A program made the translations under genes and the position numbers. From Mesostigma viride (Eukaryota > Streptophyta > Mesostigmatophyceae > Mesostigmatales > Mesostigmataceae): a stretch of DNA of 64,000 nucleotides. Location of the stretch: the NCBI GenBank assembly GCA_009746045.1, contig RPFO01001137.1:21001-85000 (forward strand). The letters run 5' to 3'. Positions 23,582-42,600 of this stretch are shown piece by piece (positions within the stretch are counted from its first letter, which is position 1; every line of letters begins with the position of its first letter). The notes beneath the pieces were generated by a model. It was not told where the DNA came from. It saw only the letters and a list, made by a program, of their open reading frames with translations, and ran no database searches.

Positions 23582-24329
23582 CTTACATTGCGCGTACACG
23601 GGCTAAACTGCATCTTATGAGCATCCCTCCTGTGCGCATGCATGCAGCATGACCAATGTCAGAAAGGCCCGCTTGAATTGAAAAAATACTACTAGTAGTG
23701 TACTTTTCATGCATATATTGGGCTAGTGGTGGGTATTTTACTGCCCTTAAACCAGGCTGCAAGGGCCAGCGTGAGCACTGTCATAAATATAAAAGGCCAT
23801 AATCGTGCATGGACATGGAACTGAGCATTTCACGCATGCATGCATGCTTAGTTGGAGATGCATGCAGCATGGCATGGGCAGATCAAAGGCCAGCGGACAT
23901 ATGCATGACCAAACTTGACATGGGGATTCCCCACAGACCTGGATCAGTTATTGAGCAGGGCAAGAGCTGTGCAGTATGGAAACCACACAAATCATCCAGC
24001 ACCGCGCTAGCCTGAGCTCCTGTAACCAAATAAAAACCGGGATAGTGCAGAAACCGAAATTCAGCCAAATGGAAACTAGGGCAGGCTGTTGCAGCGCCAA
24101 GCCACTGCCCGTCTCGTTTAACTTTACCAATAATTAGCTAGTGCTGTCCATGTACGTTCACCATCATGCCTCTTTGGCAATATGTCACAAATGTAGTAAC
24201 TGGACACGTCCCCGTCTGACATCCATCATGTACGTGATGTACAGCCTCCTGGTGGCTGCTGTTGCGCTGTCTAAGGCCGTGCGCATTACACAGGTTTGTG
24301 GACAAAAGCAGCACAGCACTGAAGCTGCC
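23582..24329. other. Non-coding stretch downstream of the carrier gene
   Basis: No gene recognised. It includes several ATGCATGC runs. On the minus strand TGTAA occurs at 24290-24286, about 40 bases past the carrier stop codon; TGTAA is the usual polyadenylation signal in chlorophyte algae, so this may be the mRNA 3' end. Confidence 0.35.
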
Positions 24330-29700
<5,371 letters not shown>

Positions 29701-30683
29701 TCTTGAAAATAAACCGCCGGCAGGAACTCTCACAAGGTTGCCCTACGACGCGAAAGCGGCCGACATGAATGGCGAGCACTGAGGCAATAAATAAATATCG
29801 GCCTTCCGGTTGCATCCGGCTACGCTAGCAACAATCACACGTGTGCGGCCTGCAGCAGAAGGCGACCGGCGTTATAACAGCCCTTTCCCGCCACCAGAAG
29901 GCATGCAACGGGCGTTAGAATAAGCGAGAGTCCGATGACGAAGCATCCGGCAATGCATGGCACGTGGCGAGGAGGGAGCCTTCTTTCGCCAGATCGCAAC
30001 CGAAATGTATGGCGCACCCAAGTACCCTCCAACCTGACGGCGTCCGTCGTACACTTAAGCGATTATTCAAGGTGACCGGGGTGTCAGCACGTATACTGAG
30101 ACGTTTGGGGCCGGCGACTGCAAAACGCCGAATCAATAATTCATGGCGTGCTACGAAAATCCAGTGTCTGTTTCACTGCTGGGCGACATGGAAGTGTGAA
30201 CTGCGGGCCGAACTGACATTGGGTTTTTCTATATTATTTGCCATCGTTTCGGGGGGCATCATCCAGCAGGGCATTTTGCCGACAATTTCTTGGCGTCGTC
30301 CAAGACGCAAGTGAGCAACTGATCTGAGCATTCTGGGATGGGACTACGTGTAGAAGGCTGTCTTAGCTCGCAATCCGTGAATGTTTTTGGTTCATTTGTG
30401 AAATGCTCGTCGCCAGATGCTGTTCGCATGGCTATCGACATGCATTTTTTACGAGCTGCCCTTACACGATGTTCAGCAAGCTGATTGCTCAGATCAATTG
30501 ACAGGTGGATAACTGCCGGGTTCGCTCCTTCTTTTCTGCGATGATTGAAACTTAACAAATTGTGCTTGCCCATCTTTTCTAAATGCGGCCTTTGGGGGGA
30601 ATGCATGTAATGTGCACGCAGGGTTCGTGTCGTAAGTGTATTCGCAAGGCGCTGCGGGTGCTTTAGCAGCGTGAATACCGCGA
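29701..30683. promoter_or_regulatory. Divergent intergenic region of the carrier and ankyrin genes
   Basis: The two ATGs face away from each other across 983 bp, so promoters for both must lie here unless an upstream non-coding exon exists. I see no clear TATA box or named motif. No gene of its own is evident. Confidence 0.4.
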
Positions 30684-33600
30684 ATGGCACTCGTCGAAGC
30701 ATGTCGCAAGGGAGACGCTGTCGCTGTGGAGTCGCTCCTTTCGGCTGGCGAGCCAGTGGACCACCTGGTGGACAGGGTAAGAGGCAGGCGGAGGAGCCTG
30801 TTGATGGTTGACAATATGAAATCCAGTGTTACCTGCCCCAATCGATCACATTTATACTACCTAAACGTAGTACGTAACTGTAGAGGGAGGGCTGGCTGAC
30901 CACCGTCACGGACGTAATCGTCCTGCTTCCATTACTTCGACGTCTGGGCTGTGGACACTGGCCAAGGGCACTTTGGAGTACCCACACTATGTTGGCGTGG
31001 TAGCTGTGGTTGGATAAGTACTAGTGCAGCGGATTCCTCATGGTAGGTAATGGTTTGCCATGCTTCCCATGCAAGAGTGTCAGAACAGGAATCTAGACTT
31101 GAAGGCAGCATGCACAAGTGCAACATTTGTACTGGCAGTCGGTGGAGGAACTCCTGGCAGTTGGCCGATGCATTTCTGGCCCAAGCACTGAGTCTGCCAG
31201 CAGGATTGTCGGGGACGTTTTCTTTCCCACAAGACAATCACCAGAGATGCCAAGACTCAATAGAGACAGTGCGATGTAATATATCTACCTGGCATAGCTA
31301 CCTTAATTAAGGTACCATACATAGCTACCTCAATTGCGTTGACTAGGGGGTATGCTAATAAAGCCTCAAGGGTACATGGCATGCAGCACCAGTGCATATC
31401 ACCCATTGAGCAGTTTGGGCCTCTCTAGCAGCCCAGCCAGTTGCCGTCCTTCGACCAACACAGTCAGCGAGGCACTGGCCGAGTCCAAAAACCTAATTTT
31501 GCCACTGAAGCATCGTAACGCATGCAGTTTTCCTGATGCTCGTTGATGTGCTATCTTTCATCCCTGGCTGGTGTGTTACACTTTGTTTCTTCTGCAGTGA
31601 AAGATTTGGTGCGACAATATTTGCTGTGATCATATGCATCTGCTGTGTTGCGTTCATGTGGTATTGGACCTCACTGGGTTCAAATTCATGGTGCCTGGTG
31701 CCCAGTTCGGCAACACCACCCCGGTTGCTTGTTTGACGACACCATTCTTACTTCCTTGTTTGGCAACGCCACCCGTCTTGCTTGGTGGTTGCTTGGTGAT
31801 GCGACCGCCCTGTGCAACAACGCCATGCTGCACCTGGTGGCACGGTGTCAATCGTTCTTGTGCTGTGCTTCCATGGCTAAGGGATCGTTCTTGCCTAGTG
31901 GGACCTGTGCCCCAGCTTGATAACTCCATCCTTCCTTGCTTGTTTGACAACACCAAACCGCCTTGCCTGGTGCTATTTTTGGTAACAATGGATGCCCCAG
32001 TTTGACAACACCATCCTCCACCTGGCCGCGGCCAAGGGACACGTCGCCGTGGTGGATGTGCTGCTGGACTTTGGCGCCGCGCTCAACGCACGAGAGCTGA
32101 TGGTGGGTCGCGTTGTTATAGTGAACTGAGCTCATGGTGAGTATTCATTACAACCTAGTTAAAACAGCTCATCGCAAGTTTACAAAGTACTTCTCTAGTA
32201 GTGGCAAGTCGTAATCACGCAGTAACAATGCTGGGCCTTGGGACCACGCTCAACGCACGAGAGCTCATGGTAACAGTTCAATAGATAGCAGCAATATGAT
32301 AATAGTTATTAGAGGAATAATATGATCGATACATGTAAGGAAAATGATTAGATACATGTAAGGGTAAGGAAAATGATTAGATACATGTAAGGGTAAGGAA
32401 AATGATTAGATACATGTAAGGAAAATGATTATATACATGTAAGGACATTGATTAGATACATGTAAGGCAAATGATTAGATACATGTAAGGGAAATTATTA
32501 GATACATGTAAGGGAAATGATTAGATACATGTAAGGAAAATGATAAGATACATGTAAGGGAAATGATTAGATACATTTAAGGGAAATGATTAGATACATG
32601 TAAGGAAAATGATTAGATACATGTAAGGAAAATGATTAGATACATGTAAGGAAAATTATTAGATACATGTAAGGGAAATGATTAGATACATGTAAGGGAA
32701 ATGATTAGATACATGTAAGGAAAATGATTAGATACATGTAAGGAAAATGATTAGATACATGTAAGGGAAATGATTAGATACATTTAAGGGAAATCATTAG
32801 ATACAAGTGCATCAGTTGCGTTGGCCAGGCACATGGCTGGTCGCTCATGGGGGCCTCAAGGGTGGGGTTTGGGGGTTGGGGTTTTGGGGTTTGGGGTTTG
32901 GGGTAATAAACATTTCTTTGATGGTTCATGGAATGCGGAGTATTAGTACAGTGGCGCTTACAGCTGGATGCTCCTAGCTGCTAGGAACAAGCGCAAGAAG
33001 CACGCGAAGTTCTTTGCAGCGAAACCGCTTAGGTCTTGCTCTGATCGCTTGCCAGCTACGTACAAGGCTACACACTTTCAACTCCGTTCATCTCCATCAT
33101 CCTGAACAGCTTGATGAATGCGGTTATGGTAATGGCATGCGCGAGCTACTGTGGTCCGGGCTCTCCCGACTTCTGGCCTGCGCTGGTTGTCTCATTGAGC
33201 GTGTGGTCACTATAGTATGTACATGTATGGTAATGCCATGGTATGTATATGGTAATGCCATGCCTGCGCTGGCTGTCTCATCGACAATATGGTCACTATA
33301 ATACTTAGTATTGCCATGCCTGCGCTGGCTGTCTCATCGACAACATGGTCACTATAATACATAGTATTGCCATGCCTGCGCTGGCTGTCTTATCGACAAT
33401 ATGGTCACTATAGTACATAGTATTGCCATGCCTGCGCTGGTTGTCTCATCGACAATATGGTCACTATAGTAGATAGTATTGCCATGCCTGCGCTGGCTGT
33501 CTCATCGACAATATGGTCACTATAGTACATAGTAATGCCATGCCTGCGCTGGTTGTCTCATTGACAGTAGAGGCATCAGAAAGTTTCTAAGGGCCGGGGA

Positions 33601-36600
33601 ACATCCGTGTGGGCGTACCTTCCCTCGCAGACGCTGAGCACCCCCCTGCACAAAGCGGCACGCGAGGGCCACGCCACCGTGGTGGAGCACCTGCTGACAG
33701 CGGGGGGAGCGCTGGACTCGGAGAACAAGGTGTGTGGGGAGGAAGGTAGTGGGAACAAGGTGGGTGGGAGGAAGTGAGAACAATGTGCGCGGCAGATGCA
33801 ATCGCTCAATAGTCAGAGTAAAAGCTAGCATCGGCTCGGTCTTGACAAGCTGTGCGTTTTACAAACTACAGCGCTCCGTTCTAGGCAAGATATGTGCATG
33901 CTGTCAGCATCAAGTTTCAGATGCAAGCTGCGGTGGGCCACTGGACCCAACGTGAGAAGTAGACATAAATGAGTCAACCACATAACAAGGACGAGTAAGG
34001 AAGGTCTTCGTGATGGGTTTCGGCCGTAAAATGAGGTAGACTGCGGACGTGCAGCGTGTGTGTCTACTGAGCAAGTAGCTGCTCAATGTACTAAGTTCTC
34101 TGCCTTCATTCTTCCGTGGCCTCATGGGTGTTGTCAGCAACCGTGCGCACGGCGTCAGCCGCATGCGTGATGTCAGCAGCAGACGTTTTCCCCCTGGCTG
34201 CCGAGGAGTTCTCAGCATCACGCCCCTGCGTGGCCATTTGGAAGGCACATTATTCGGGCAAGCGCGGGTCTAGTCTTGACAGTGCGCATCTATAGCAAAT
34301 GCGTGGCTAGCCCAGATGTCAAATGAGACAACCAGCGAAGATATGTATTCCGGACTTGTGACTATAATCTAATCAATACATATAATCCATAGTAGTATAT
34401 ATTTAAAAATATAATTACTAATATAATCCATATCAATATAGTATAAAATATAATCCATGTATATAATGCATGTGTTACAGAGCGAACCAGCCACAATCCA
34501 TCTCATGTCATAAGTCCATCGATCGAGGACAAAAAGGTGTGATGAGAACAATGTGATGTGAACTGTACTTTTTCTAATACTCTTCCGTCCCGTTTTCTAA
34601 TATTCTTCTGACCCTTTTTTCTAATATTCTTCCGTGCTTTTTTCTAATATTCTTCTGTCCCTTTTCTAATATTCTTCTGACCCTTTTTTCTACTATTCTT
34701 CCGTGCCTTTTTTCTAATATTCTTCTGTCCCTTTTCTAATATTCTTCTGACCCTTTTTTCTACTATTCTTCCGTGCCTTTTTTCTAATATTCTTCTGTCC
34801 CTTTTTCTAATATTCTTTGGTTCACTGGGCTGGCTGCCTGCATATCGTGCGCGTGCTCTCCTGCACCGGAGGCATTTCCACCCAGATCTGTTGGGCCTGG
34901 ATGACATGGCTTGACGTAAAGCTGTTCTTTTACTAGTAATTGCTGATGTCTTCCTGTTCACAACGTTTTGCCACTCACCGGTTTACCTTCCCGCGGGGCA
35001 CAGTCGGGCAATCGGCCGCTGCATGAGGCCGCGGAGACGGGTTCGGTGGAGGCGATGAAGGTGCTGCTGGATGCTGGCGCACGCCCCGATGCCACCAACA
35101 AGGTAAAGCGAAACGCGGGGATAAAGAGATGATTAGAACAGGTGCTGCTGGATGCTGGCGCACGCGTGGATGCCACCAAAACGTAACTTGAAGGGCCCAT
35201 AGTAACAAAGTATAATTTGCTAAGTTATCAAAGATAGGGGATCAAACAAACGGCTCTGCAGAATATAATGGCTGCGGTGGTTGTCTTGTGGCCACTGATC
35301 TGCTCGCGCCGATGTTCAAGGATGAAAGCACGCGACTGCTGATGGGTTGGCGGAGCGAGACTCACTGACTGGCTATCACAAATAGATTGCGAATGTGCCC
35401 ATAGGTTGACAAACAACAGACACACAAGAAGAGAGCCGTACGCATGCGTGCCCCCCCCCCCAGCCTCCACCCCACCCCACCCCACCCCACCCCACCCCAC
35501 CCCACCCCACCCCACCCCACCCCACCCCACCCCACCCCACCCCACCCCACCCCACCCCACCCCACCCCACCCCACCCCACCCCACCCCACCCCACCCCAC
35601 CCCACCCACCCCACCCACCCCACCCACCCACCCACCCCACCCCACCCCACCCCACCCACCCCACCCCACCCCACCCCACCCCACCCCACCCCACCCCACC
35701 CCACCCACCCCACCCCACCCACCCCACCCCACCCCACCCCACCCCACCCCACCCCACCCCACCCACCCCACCCCACCCCACCCCACCCCACCCCACCCCA
35801 CCCCACCCCACCCCACCCCATCCCACCCCACCCCACCCCACCCCATCCCACCCACCCCACCCCACCCCACCCCTCACCCACTGGTTGCCAGCTGGTGCAA
35901 ACTATTGCTCTACTGCTTATCATCGCACGCTGTCCTCGTGTTTTCGTGGCCTGTATTTTGTACTCTTGTTCTTTATTCTCCTGCCATACTTTCTCTGAAC
36001 TATCTATTTCAACAACAACAAAAAAAATAATTCCAATGATAAGTACCATTAGAAGCAGCAGTAAAAGTACTGACTGGAACATCTGCGCTTGTCTTCCATG
36101 GGCCCCTCTTGTCTGAACCGCCTTTCCGTCCCCGCAGCTGGGCCTGTCCCCCCTCCACTGGGCATCCTGGATGGGCCATGCGGCCGCCGCACGCTTGCTG
36201 CTGGACCACGGCGCAACCATCTCGCTGCGCGACGAGGTAGGAGACTGGGTAATGGGTGGTGGGTGTTCGCCGGTGCCCCACAGGGATTCATTAATTAAGC
36301 CCAATAGGGATGAGTGGGGGACGCACGGTACCTTGGCCATGCACACGGTGCTGGCGCATCCATCGCACGGCGCGATGACTACTTTGGTTACACACCTAGC
36401 GTTCCTAAGATGAGTACAACCTGACACAGGGTGTACCTGCCCTTAAGAACACTAAGCTGCAACTGTAAAGATAGCCGATCACAGCATTGCTGCTTGTGCA
36501 TGCCCCTCGGTGCTAAGGCCTCGTGTTTATAGCCTCAATGACGCGAATTACAAAAAAGGCCGCGATCGAGGTGTGTGCCCGACCAAACTTCTTATTACTG

Positions 36601-39600
36601 GCCATAGGATTGACTTGTTCTGTGCATCTTGAGTGGCTTTGTGGCGACCTTGTGATGCCGATGGGTCATCGCTTGGAAAGCAACGAGGCACAACCTGTAA
36701 TGAATGCAACAATGCGTCCATGCCATTTCCATGGCACCCTGGGGTCAGGTACCTGTTTCTGTTTTGATGGAAGGCCTTCGTGGTTGTCGGGGGGGTGGGG
36801 GGGATGAGCAGGAAGGGGAGGCGCCCCTGCATTATGCTGCCGAGTATGGCCAAGAGGAAGTGCTTTCTCTTCTGCTCTCGGCGGGAGCTGAAGTGGACCC
36901 CTTAAACAAGGTCAGCCTTTCTCCCAGCGCAATCATTTTCTTGCAAATGCTCTGATGGCGTGTTTGTGCAGCTGTAGCAGACATTCCCACATGGATGCCC
37001 TAGCTGGCTTCAGCCCACGTGTAGCGCTGCTTGGCACTCAGTGTTACTGTACATACCTTGCTGTAACCGGACATACCTTGCTGCACATGTGGTTAAATGT
37101 GTCGGCTCCTCACTGAGTCGTACATCCGTGGGTTATTTATATCAATGCGCTGGTCGTACATGGCAGCATAGCGCAGGCAATACAGTGCACGCAACACAGA
37201 CAGCTGTGCAATAGCGCAGTGCCACAGCCGTGGGCAATAGGTAGTCCCAATGAGCAATGCCCGCTCCCTCTTTTCGATGCTCTGAACACAGACAATCATT
37301 TGATCTTTTATTGCCCATGGGCCTACCGCCTCATTGAGAGATCGATACGTGTACCGGTGTCATGAGTGTGCCATGGTATACAATACCAACTTGTCACCTA
37401 GTCGGTTGGGGACTGCTTCATTATTTGTATCGTGTGTTACCAAGGCAAACTGACGAGGCAGCCCGAGAACGTATTGTTTGCTCGGCATCGTAATTGACCC
37501 AGTGCTAAAATAAATCCCTGGATTAACTGGCCATGTGTAATGTGAAGTCTCCTGGAGCATCGTACCACCTAATGAGATCTACTATCCGCTCCTGGGTTTC
37601 GTTTCTCTGTGCCTTTGTACGACCTCTCTTCTTGCCTGTTTCCGTGCCCCGGCTCTGTGCCCGTTTTCATGTGCCTCCTGTTGTATCTTCCCACAGCTCT
37701 CCTAACAACTTCTCCTAATAGAGTTTCCCAGATCATTTCCTCACAAACCTTGTTCTTTGTGTTCCTTTGTCCCTATTTCGTTCGTCACCAGAACGGCAAC
37801 ACCCCTCTGCTTAAGGCCGCACGCAACGGCCACACCGAGTGCATACGCGCGCTGCTTGATGGTGGGGCGAACCCGCTGCACCAGGAGCAGTGGGTGCGTG
37901 TGATTTCTAGCTCAATCCTGCACGCTGCGTTGGCCTTTTTCAGTGCTGCACTAGAGCAGCATTAGTGCTGGACGTGTGTCAGTGCTAATTAAACCCGTCT
38001 GACTCACTAGTGCCACTGGCATCAATGCCACTCTGCATTTTCCCCCTCGTCAAGGTGCTCTCAGATCGTCTCCATGAATGGTTCAGGTCTACCAGCCGCT
38101 CACTACTCTAAACCAGCAGAACTTTGAACTTTGTACCTACGCAGAGATTTTTGAAAAGCCATACCTTCAGCTGTTGTTTAATAGTAGTAGATTCATAAGA
38201 AAACCCCCTATCGGCTATTCAAGACCCTCAGACCAGAGTTAGGGTGGCCTTGCGAACCGGTATTAGCAGCTCAGAACTCGTGTGTTGATCATGCAGACAC
38301 CATTGCGCCTTCCAAAAACCGAGAACCATGGTTTTGCAAGGATCGCGTGGAATCCGACTGTTAATTAGTTCATTTATTGATTGACCAAAGAATTAATGTG
38401 GAATCATGACGCTTGCTCCGCTTGACGTTACTGCTGTCAGTCGTGCACCGGCGTGATTCTTGCTGGCCTTGCATCGGCTCGATTTTAACCTTTGGGCACT
38501 GGCTCAATCTGCCTTCCGTCGATGGCAGGGTGGCTGGACGGCACTGCATCTGGCCGCGTACAAGGGACACCTGGCGGTGGCGGAGCTCCTCTTTGAAAGG
38601 GGCGCGTCGAGCTGCCTTGCCGTGCGGGATAAGGTGAGTGCTTGCTTGATGTGTGGCGGGGGGGATGTTTGCGGTATTCCTTGTCGTGCGAGATTAGGTG
38701 AGGGCTCGCCTCGTCCCTGTCGGTTTTCTACTGCGCCCTCCTTCCCTGTGCGGGAGGGGGGTTGGGTTGGGGTTGGGGGCTGGTGGGGAAATTCATGAAG
38801 TCCTCGGGAACTCCTGTGAAGGTGGAGTGGTAGACGATGGGTAACCCACCTGAATGGATGGCTCATTGGCTCGACCCTGTGAGGGGGAGCCTTACGTGTT
38901 TTGCCATCGGCGCATCATCCGCTAGTGTACAACGCACAGGAAGCAGTCGGTCGAAGTGCGAGCCTTAACATCACGTTGTCCTTGCAATTCGTCCTTCCAT
39001 GGACGCGTGTCAGGGGGCATGTCAGGGATCATGTCCGTTGCTGTGATCGACGAAAAGGGCTCCACCAGAATCGGCATTGGGCCCGGTGTCGCATCCACAT
39101 CCGGGGGGCCTTGGGGGGAGCACATGGCGCGCAGGATGGGAAAGACAGCGATTCGTCTATTTGCATTACCTACGGGTGGGGTCAATATGATCATAGAGGT
39201 GCATGGTCCATGGTCCACTGTTACTTGCATGCTGCATGTGCTGTGTGGCAGAACGCGCTAGGAAAAGTCTATTCACAAACAGCTCGTTTCTAATTCCTTG
39301 GCATGCATGTGCTGCGTGGCAGGACGGGCGAACACCGAGGGAGCTGGCGAGGGAAAAGGCGGTCATTGATTTCTTGGATGCACATGCAAACGGTACGAGG
39401 GATGACATCGACCTGCAACCTACCTTTCCTCCCCCTCCCCTCCTGTATGCATCATGGCAATTTTTTCTCCACAAGCACCATTCTTCGTGCAAAAATGGAC
39501 CTGGGGAATGGGCTGTTGCTACAGACGTTCTGTGGCCCGTTTCTCAGCTCACTGCCGCTGGCAAACGTGCATGGATTGCCAGTGGCGAGGCAGGGCTGCA

Positions 39601-42600
39601 GGGCTTTCATGGTCAGGACAGCTTTTTTTCTGGATGGCATCCGATGTCCAATCGAGGACAGGTCTAGACTCCATTTACCGAAAAGCACCTGCCATCTTGG
39701 CACTAATGGCGACGGTTGTGAATTTCGCATGTCGACAGTTTGCCACGTCATCGCAGCCAATCTTGCTTCCATATGACACCGACATCATACTATCCTGCAT
39801 GCTAGTATATAGCTGATGGTCGCAGGGAGATACGAAAGCACTTCATTTAAAGTCTCCTACAACAAGCTACTTGTGGCAGTTCCTTTCTCTCCATTATTTT
39901 CATCTTTATTCCAATTCAGTAACAAGGTTGCGTTGCTGCTGCTCCATTCTTGCCGTGGACGCAGATTTGCCGGCGGCCCCCCCGGCTCCTGCCAAAGGCA
40001 CGCTCCGCGAATACAGCGCCGCACAGCTGGACGCCGCCACCTCATCGTTTGCCAACAAGGTGTCCGAGGACGCCCTCTTTGAGGTGTGGGAAGGGACGCT
40101 GGACGGCAAGCTGGTGGCGGTCAAGCGGGCCAGGGGGGTCAACTCGCTGGCACAGATGTCCCTGGACAAGGAGGCCCAGGTACTGTGTGTGTGGAGGAAC
40201 TTCTATACATTTTGTTCTTATGACTATCATCCCATCATCAAAAAGACGTACGGAAGCACATGTGCAAGGGCTCATTTAACTGCCAGATTCAACCAATCCA
40301 TGTTCCATGTAGTGCTTATCCATATTATCCTTCCTGGACAAAGATTCCTCTAGAATAGAGCTGGCATTATGAGCCTAATTGCATCAATCCAGATACGTCT
40401 ACAGTAGGTTAAGTGCACCTGCTTTTCTGGGGCGAAGGGACGAGAACAGGGCTGGGGGCAGGGCACAAGGATACCTACGGGATAACCGTTTTGTATCACT
40501 GTGGGAAAACAGAAACGGGAGATGGTGGAGGTGGTTCGGGGGCGGGAAGGAGGGGAAGGGGCGCAGGAGGGAATAAGTAGGCATGGAACCTAAATGTTGG
40601 AATAGTGGCCACGTACTGCAATTAGGCACCAACCTGGACACCATGTGGGAGAGAGGCTTTGCCTGGAAGGCACCTGGAAGACATATGCACTCTGCTTGTG
40701 CGCTGGCCAGTGGAGCTCTGGCAACGTTTGACTGGAAAGTAGTTGTCTATCCTGGCAGTAGATATGTGCCAAATGTGCTTAACATCCCAAACCCTGCTTC
40801 TGCTCCGTTTTTGGGGTAGTGGGTAAACCTGCTCGTATTTGGTAGCCTACTGCCTATTCGCTTTGGACTAATATATTAGAGGACAAGGACTTATTAGGAG
40901 AATTCGCAAAGCTCGGGATACGTTGGGAAATTTCGTGTGACGGCGCTGTTTGTCGTACGACAGTAAAAAGTTTCCAGGCTGAGTGTCGGATGTATTTCGA
41001 GCTTGGTGCTGCGCGATGTTTTTGGGCGTGAGCTACGCCAAGCGTCAACCTTGGCCAACTTGTGGGCCGAATTGTATGCATGACGTATGTGACTACATGG
41101 TCTAGTGTTTGGCATGGTGTATGCCATGATGTGGATTTAATTTCATGTGTGTGGAGTCGCTCCACATGAGCGTGGCGTTAGTAGTATGAGCGCCACGCCG
41201 CGCAAGTGTTTTGGTTTTCACGGTGCTAGTGATTTCGGTACAAAGCCTGAGCCTTAGTAGCCTTGCCCGCCTGGGAAAGAAATCAGTACTGGTAGAGTAC
41301 CCGGCGCGGCGCTACATTTTCAGTCCTTGTGCATGCATGTGTGTGCATGCGCATGTGTGTCTCCATGAATCCGACCATCTAGAACGCGCCGCTACCAATC
41401 GGGCGGCTGTTGTGCGTTGAGTGTTGCGACCTGCCTTTGGCGGCGTAGCATTTAGCCTGGACCTAGCTCCTTTGCAACTCACGCTTATGGCCTTATTTTC
41501 ACGCATTCCAGCATGGGCGTGAACATTAAGCGTCGGCATTTTGTGAATGGATGATGCGTTCCTTTAAAGCATTATTAGTAAACCAAAGATCATTTCCTCC
41601 GATCAGCTGGTTATGGCAAAATGCGACATGGTATCGGGTTGACTGTTTGGGAAGGTTGCTTGTGTTGGGGACGCCCATTTCTTTTGTGCAGGCTCTAGGC
41701 CCTCAGCTTTCACCTTTTGAGCCAAATCTTCTGGATTGCTTCTCCCCCTGGGAGAGGTGCAAGTTTTTTTTGAAGGAGCCATCTGCAGTGGCCTGGGCTG
41801 TGGTCTACTAAGGCTCAGGCTTTGTACCGAAATCACTAGCACCGTGAAAACCAAAACACTTGCGCGGCGTGGCGCTCATACTACTAACGCCACGCCCACG
41901 TGGAGCGATGCCACACACATGAAATTAAATCCACATCATGGCATACACCATGCCAAACACTAGACCGTGTAGTCACATATGTCACGCATGCAATTCGGCC
42001 CACAAGTTGGGCAAGGTTGACGCTTGGCGTAGCTCACGACCAAAAATACCGCGCAGCACCAAGCTCGAAATACAACCGACACTCAGCCTGGAAACTTTAT
42101 ACTGTCGTACGATAAACAGCGCCGTCACACGAAATTTCCCAACGTATCCCGAGCTTTGCGAATTCTCCTAATAAGTCCTTGTCCTCTATACGACAAACAG
42201 CGCCGTCACACGACATTTCCCAAAGTATCCCGAGCTTTACCAACTCTCCTAATAAGTCCTTGTCCTCTATACGACAAACAGCGCCGTCACACGACATTTC
42301 CCAAAGTATCCCGAGCTTTACCAATTCTCCTAATAAGTCCTTGTCCTCTATACGACAAACAGCGCCGTCACACGAAATTTCCCAAAGTATCCCGAGCTTT
42401 ACAGATTCTCCTAATAAGTCCTTGTCCTCTATACGACAAACAGCACCGTCACACGAAATTTCCCAACGTATCCCGAGCTTTGCGAATTCTCCTAATAATT
42501 CCTTGTCCTCTATACGACAAACAGCGCCGTCACACGAAATTTCCCAAAGTATCCCGAGCTTTACCAACTCTCCTAAAAGTCCTTGTCCTCTAATATATTC

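Noticed and set aside
29964-30314. 116-codon frame upstream of the ankyrin gene
   Set aside because: No motif, no ATG context of note, and it occupies the divergent promoter region.
32868-32905. Interstitial telomere (TTTGGGG repeats)
   Set aside because: Only three or four imperfect units and no other telomeric context.
32330-33570. Possible CRISPR array (regular 23-bp and 56-bp repeats)
   Set aside because: Units are directly tandem with no unique spacers, and the DNA is eukaryotic intron sequence.
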